Positions 61,342 to 64,000 of a stretch of 64,000 nucleotides of DNA are shown here, piece by piece (position 1 is the first letter of the stretch; each line of letters starts with the position of its first letter). Under the pieces are notes generated by a model. That model was not told the origin of the DNA and made no database searches. It was given only the letters and a program-made list of their open reading frames with translations. The position numbers were made by a program, and so were the translations under genes. The stretch covers positions 2,790,001 to 2,854,000 of the forward strand of contig OX337229.1 in assembly GCA_946965045.2 (NCBI GenBank). The letters are read 5' to 3'. Source of the DNA: Epithemia pelagica (lineage: Eukaryota; Bacillariophyta; Bacillariophyceae; Surirellales; Surirellaceae).

Positions 61342-64000
61342 TCATTTGAGCCCCCCAAAAACTGCCTTTGGTATGGCCTTGGTCTCAACGCCCTGGACCG
61401 CGATGTCGTCCTCAGAAGGTCGTTTGTCCTTATTGTCCTCGTCTTCTTCCCGTTCTGGTGGCGAGTCGCCTTCAGTCGGTAGGAAGCTGGACGCCGCAGC
61501 TTCTTCAATTTCCGCGTCAATATCGTCAATATTGATTTCTTCGTCGTTGTCATTCTCCCTGTGCTCATCGTGCTTTGATTCATCATGTTGGCTTGCAGTC
61601 ATCTTGCGCAGCTGGGCTACACGCGCCTCAACATCGTCCAAATTGGCTTCTCTGGCGCTTCTCTTATTGGAGTTATCCATCCCAGTGCTAGGTACAAATC
61701 CTAACATTGTTGTACTCTGCGGTTGGTCGGACTTGGAGGATGGCAGCTGTTCAACACCCTCTTGGTCCGCTAGCATTTTCATGGCCTGTTCATCCGTCAA
61801 ATTATCAAGTTGTTCATTGAGTCCACTAGCATTGTAATTTATCGTGGAGAAAATCGCTTCAACGCTTCGTTTTACTCGGAGCATTTCTCGAAAGGTCTCT
61901 TCGTTACCATTCGCAATCTCAAAGTCGTTCCAACCTTTCCAATATTCTGGTAACCGCCGTGGATCGGCCATCTGTGCGCCATAAGTGAAAATCGCTCTAG
62001 CGCGTTCCGTCTCCTGTAGGGATGTTTCCATGCGTGCAAAGTCGAGACATATTTGGGCAGCCTCTTGATCTTTTAAAACATCGATCGCCTCATGGAAGAT
62101 ATCCCGAGTGGCCACGGCACCAAGGTACATGGTGGTTTTGGCAATGAAGAGTCTGTAAGCAACCAATTTTTCGGACTTGGTCAATTTCCGACACATTGCC
62201 TGGTAAACGGACAAGGCCCGCTTCGCTAGACTGTATGCTTCTTCGAACTCCCCGTTCATTAGAAAGAACTCCGCACTATCTTCAGCTGGACAATCGTAAA
62301 GACATCTTTGAAACAAGTCCCTTGTTCTCTCAACCTTGCTTCCCTTATACCGATTCGTGAACGATGTCAAGTATGCTTTCCATAATACTTTGGCACCCAC
62401 GTGTGGAAAGGCGAATAGCTCAATCCCTTTCTCGTATGCGGCAAAGGATTCTTCAAAATACTGTCGATCGGTCAAAAAGGACGCAAAATTCAATACATGC
62501 TGTACAGTCGCCGCCTTGATTTCCATAACTCGCCGATAAGCGTCTTTGGAGGTTTGTACGGTTCCCAGGCTTTCCTCTAAATCTAATAACAAATCCCACA
62601 ACCGAACAGACTTCGTCAGGTTCAGCTTTTTCGGGCCCACACCTGGAGCGACGGACTGTCGTGCCAAGGACAAAGCTTCATCCCATTCTTCCTGTCGCAA
62701 GGTCAACTCTATCCATGCCGCCCAGCATTCTGCCAAGCCGTCAGGTTTGGCAAAATTGTATTCAAGCTTCCGACATATGCGGTCAAACAAATTTTGAGCC
62801 TTTTCTACATCACTCGAGGATTCTTCATATATGAGTGCCAACTTCAACACCATTTCGTAAGGTCGACCATTCACACAGCGATGAGCACTTTTTGAAGTAG
62901 TCTGTAATGCATCTTCAAGTGCATTGGCTGCTTGTACTGGGAGGTCCAATTCTAAATAGAGGTCTGCTCTTTGCAGCCAATCACCGACACTCAGGGGATT
63001 TTGACGTAACACAACAGCATTGAGCAGCAGGGCTCGACGACTCGTTAAATGTTCCGCTCTTGCCAGAGCCAACTCCATATCGGAAACTTTGCTACTAGCT
63101 GCGTCACCCAACAGAATGTCCATATCATCGACATGCTCGGCACCCCCCTCCGTGCCATTGCCGTCCCCTTCGGCTTGTTCCAGCGCCAATGTGGCGGCCT
63201 CTAACAAACCCTCTTCAAATTCCAGATAGGCGTCATAAAGAACGGAAAAATCTCGGACAGTTTTTACAGTATGCAAGCCTTCTTCATAGACACTTCGAGC
63301 GATGTCGAATGATCCTCGTCGAATCCAGGAATCCGCGAGCTGTGTCCATAAGATTCCTTCCAACAGTGACGAGGAGGATGCCGTGGCAGAAGTGGCTGCA
63401 TCCTCCTTTTGACGCTCACGTCTAAGGACCGCACGAAGGATGGGTTCCCAAGTGACACCTGATTCCTCAACTTGTTCGGGATGTTGCGTGCACAATTCCG
63501 AAAAGGCTTGCCAATAGGCATCTCTTGTGTCCGAGGAGGACGCATCGGTAGTGTTGGAGGTGGCGGCAGTCGTCAAATTCAGCAGTTGCTGGTATTGTAC
63601 TGCCGCCTCTCCCCATTTCTCGTGACGAATCAAAAACTCGGCAAAATCACTTTTGTACAATGGATTGAATTGACAATAACTTCGCAGTACACGAACGCGA
63701 GATTCCAATGGTATCACCCATCTTGGTTCCTGCCTCGAGGCTTTGGTGGCCGCTGCCGTTATCAAGGACGATGGTCCTTGGTCCGTTGATTCTTGTAAAG
63801 ATGAGTCAGACTGTTGTGGTTCATCAGGTGAATGAATCCATTCTAAAATAGAGGGCCAAATCTTTTCGTGTTGCGTCACGGCCAAGGATTCCAACGCTCG
63901 GTTGATGCTTCGTCGGACCGTGGACAAGGATAAACAGCCAGGATGAGATTGGACAAAGGTAAAATAGGCAATCCAGACTCGTGGATATGCCGAAAGCGTC
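61342..64000 (-). CDS. Pre-mRNA-splicing factor SYF1/XAB2 (HAT-repeat protein), 5' partial
   Basis: The minus-strand frame is open from the right edge to the stop at 61342 (885 residues visible) and the N-terminus is missing. HAT repeats run throughout, for example Pro-Arg-Val-Trp-Ile-Ala-Tyr-Phe near the edge and Lys-Val-Leu-Trp-Lys-Ala-Tyr-Leu later. The Phe-Ala-Phe-Pro-His-Val block, Thr-Arg-Asp-Ile-Phe-His-Glu-Ala-Ile and Cys-Leu-Asp-Phe-Ala-Arg-Met-Glu fit SYF1, a Prp19-complex spliceosome component; its animal ortholog XAB2 also acts in transcription-coupled repair. The C-terminal tail is acidic with Asp/Glu runs. No introns are visible in this part. It converges on ammonium transporter copy 2 with a 187-bp gap. 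Confidence 0.92.
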   Translation of the reverse strand, partial: TLSAYPRVWIAYFTFVQSHPGCLSLSTVRRSINRALESLAVTQHEKIWPSILEWIHSPDEPQQSDSSLQESTDQGPSSLITAAATKASRQEPRWVIPLESRVRVLRSYCQFNPLYKSDFAEFLIRHEKWGEAAVQYQQLLNLTTAATSNTTDASSSDTRDAYWQAFSELCTQHPEQVEESGVTWEPILRAVLRRERQKEDAATSATASSSSLLEGILWTQLADSWIRRGSFDIARSVYEEGLHTVKTVRDFSVLYDAYLEFEEGLLEAATLALEQAEGDGNGTEGGAEHVDDMDILLGDAASSKVSDMELALARAEHLTSRRALLLNAVVLRQNPLSVGDWLQRADLYLELDLPVQAANALEDALQTTSKSAHRCVNGRPYEMVLKLALIYEESSSDVEKAQNLFDRICRKLEYNFAKPDGLAECWAAWIELTLRQEEWDEALSLARQSVAPGVGPKKLNLTKSVRLWDLLLDLEESLGTVQTSKDAYRRVMEIKAATVQHVLNFASFLTDRQYFEESFAAYEKGIELFAFPHVGAKVLWKAYLTSFTNRYKGSKVERTRDLFQRCLYDCPAEDSAEFFLMNGEFEEAYSLAKRALSVYQAMCRKLTKSEKLVAYRLFIAKTTMYLGAVATRDIFHEAIDVLKDQEAAQICLDFARMETSLQETERARAIFTYGAQMADPRRLPEYWKGWNDFEIANGNEETFREMLRVKRSVEAIFSTINYNASGLNEQLDNLTDEQAMKMLADQEGVEQLPSSKSDQPQSTTMLGFVPSTGMDNSNKRSAREANLDDVEARVAQLRKMTASQHDESKHDEHRENDNDEEINIDDIDAEIEEAAASSFLPTEGDSPPEREEDEDNKDKRPSEDDIAVQGVETKAIPKAVFGGLK

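Noticed and set aside
1-64000. CRISPR arrays, bacterial operons or ribosome-binding sites
   Set aside because: No regularly spaced direct repeats of that type; introns and eukaryotic gene families show nuclear eukaryotic DNA.

Overview
The window is nuclear DNA of a photosynthetic stramenopile, most likely a pennate diatom. The genes are intron-poor, with GT-AG introns of about 80-240 nt. One protein has a signal peptide followed by an Ala-Trp plastid-targeting junction (NFU-like protein at 38.0-38.9 kb). Ammonium transporters lie in tandem, Ser/Lys-rich lineage-specific proteins are common, and there is a recent Ty1/copia retrotransposon primed by the 5' half of initiator tRNA-Met. The species call is inference; no marker gene fixes it.

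Layout. 0-0.36 kb: the N-terminus of a secreted protein leaving the left edge (-). 1.3-2.1 kb: a tandem duplication of a 375-bp unit containing a multi-stem palindrome. 2.5-9.8 kb: a tyrosine-recombinase (DIRS-like) retrotransposon with a broken gag-like region, an intact RT-RNase H and an intact recombinase. 10.7-10.9 kb: a second multi-stem palindrome of the same architecture. 12.2-15.8 kb: two lineage-specific proteins. 16.7-25.1 kb (all -): homocysteine S-methyltransferase, tRNA-Glu, a WDR83/MORG1-like WD40 protein and a seven-exon ISWI remodeller with an N-terminal HMG box and a 14-nt microexon. 26.3-37.6 kb (+): a two-pore K+ channel, an unknown protein, a type II membrane protein, a RING-H2 protein, a three-exon globin and an E2 enzyme. 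38.0-38.9 kb (-): a plastid NFU-like protein without its cysteines. 38.9-41.6 kb: a 5'-truncated LINE with a restriction-like endonuclease, lying between divergent promoters. 41.6-46.1 kb: a strictosidine-synthase-like protein and condensin subunit CAP-H. 46.2-56.9 kb: two related terminal-inverted-repeat elements, the first interrupted by a 7.2-kb copia element with identical LTRs and a perfect 5-bp target duplication. 57.2-61.2 kb: tandem ammonium transporters with identical intron positions. 61.3-64.0 kb (-): the splicing factor SYF1/XAB2, running off the right edge.

The host genes are mostly housekeeping and do not form an operon or an evident pathway. The accessory DNA is the unusual part: three retroelement classes, nested TIR elements, and a structural family of interrupted palindromes whose stems differ in sequence but share purine-rich GACGAGGA-like spacers. 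Exon structures were built by eye from splice consensus, reading frame and conserved motifs, and all coding lengths close in frame.
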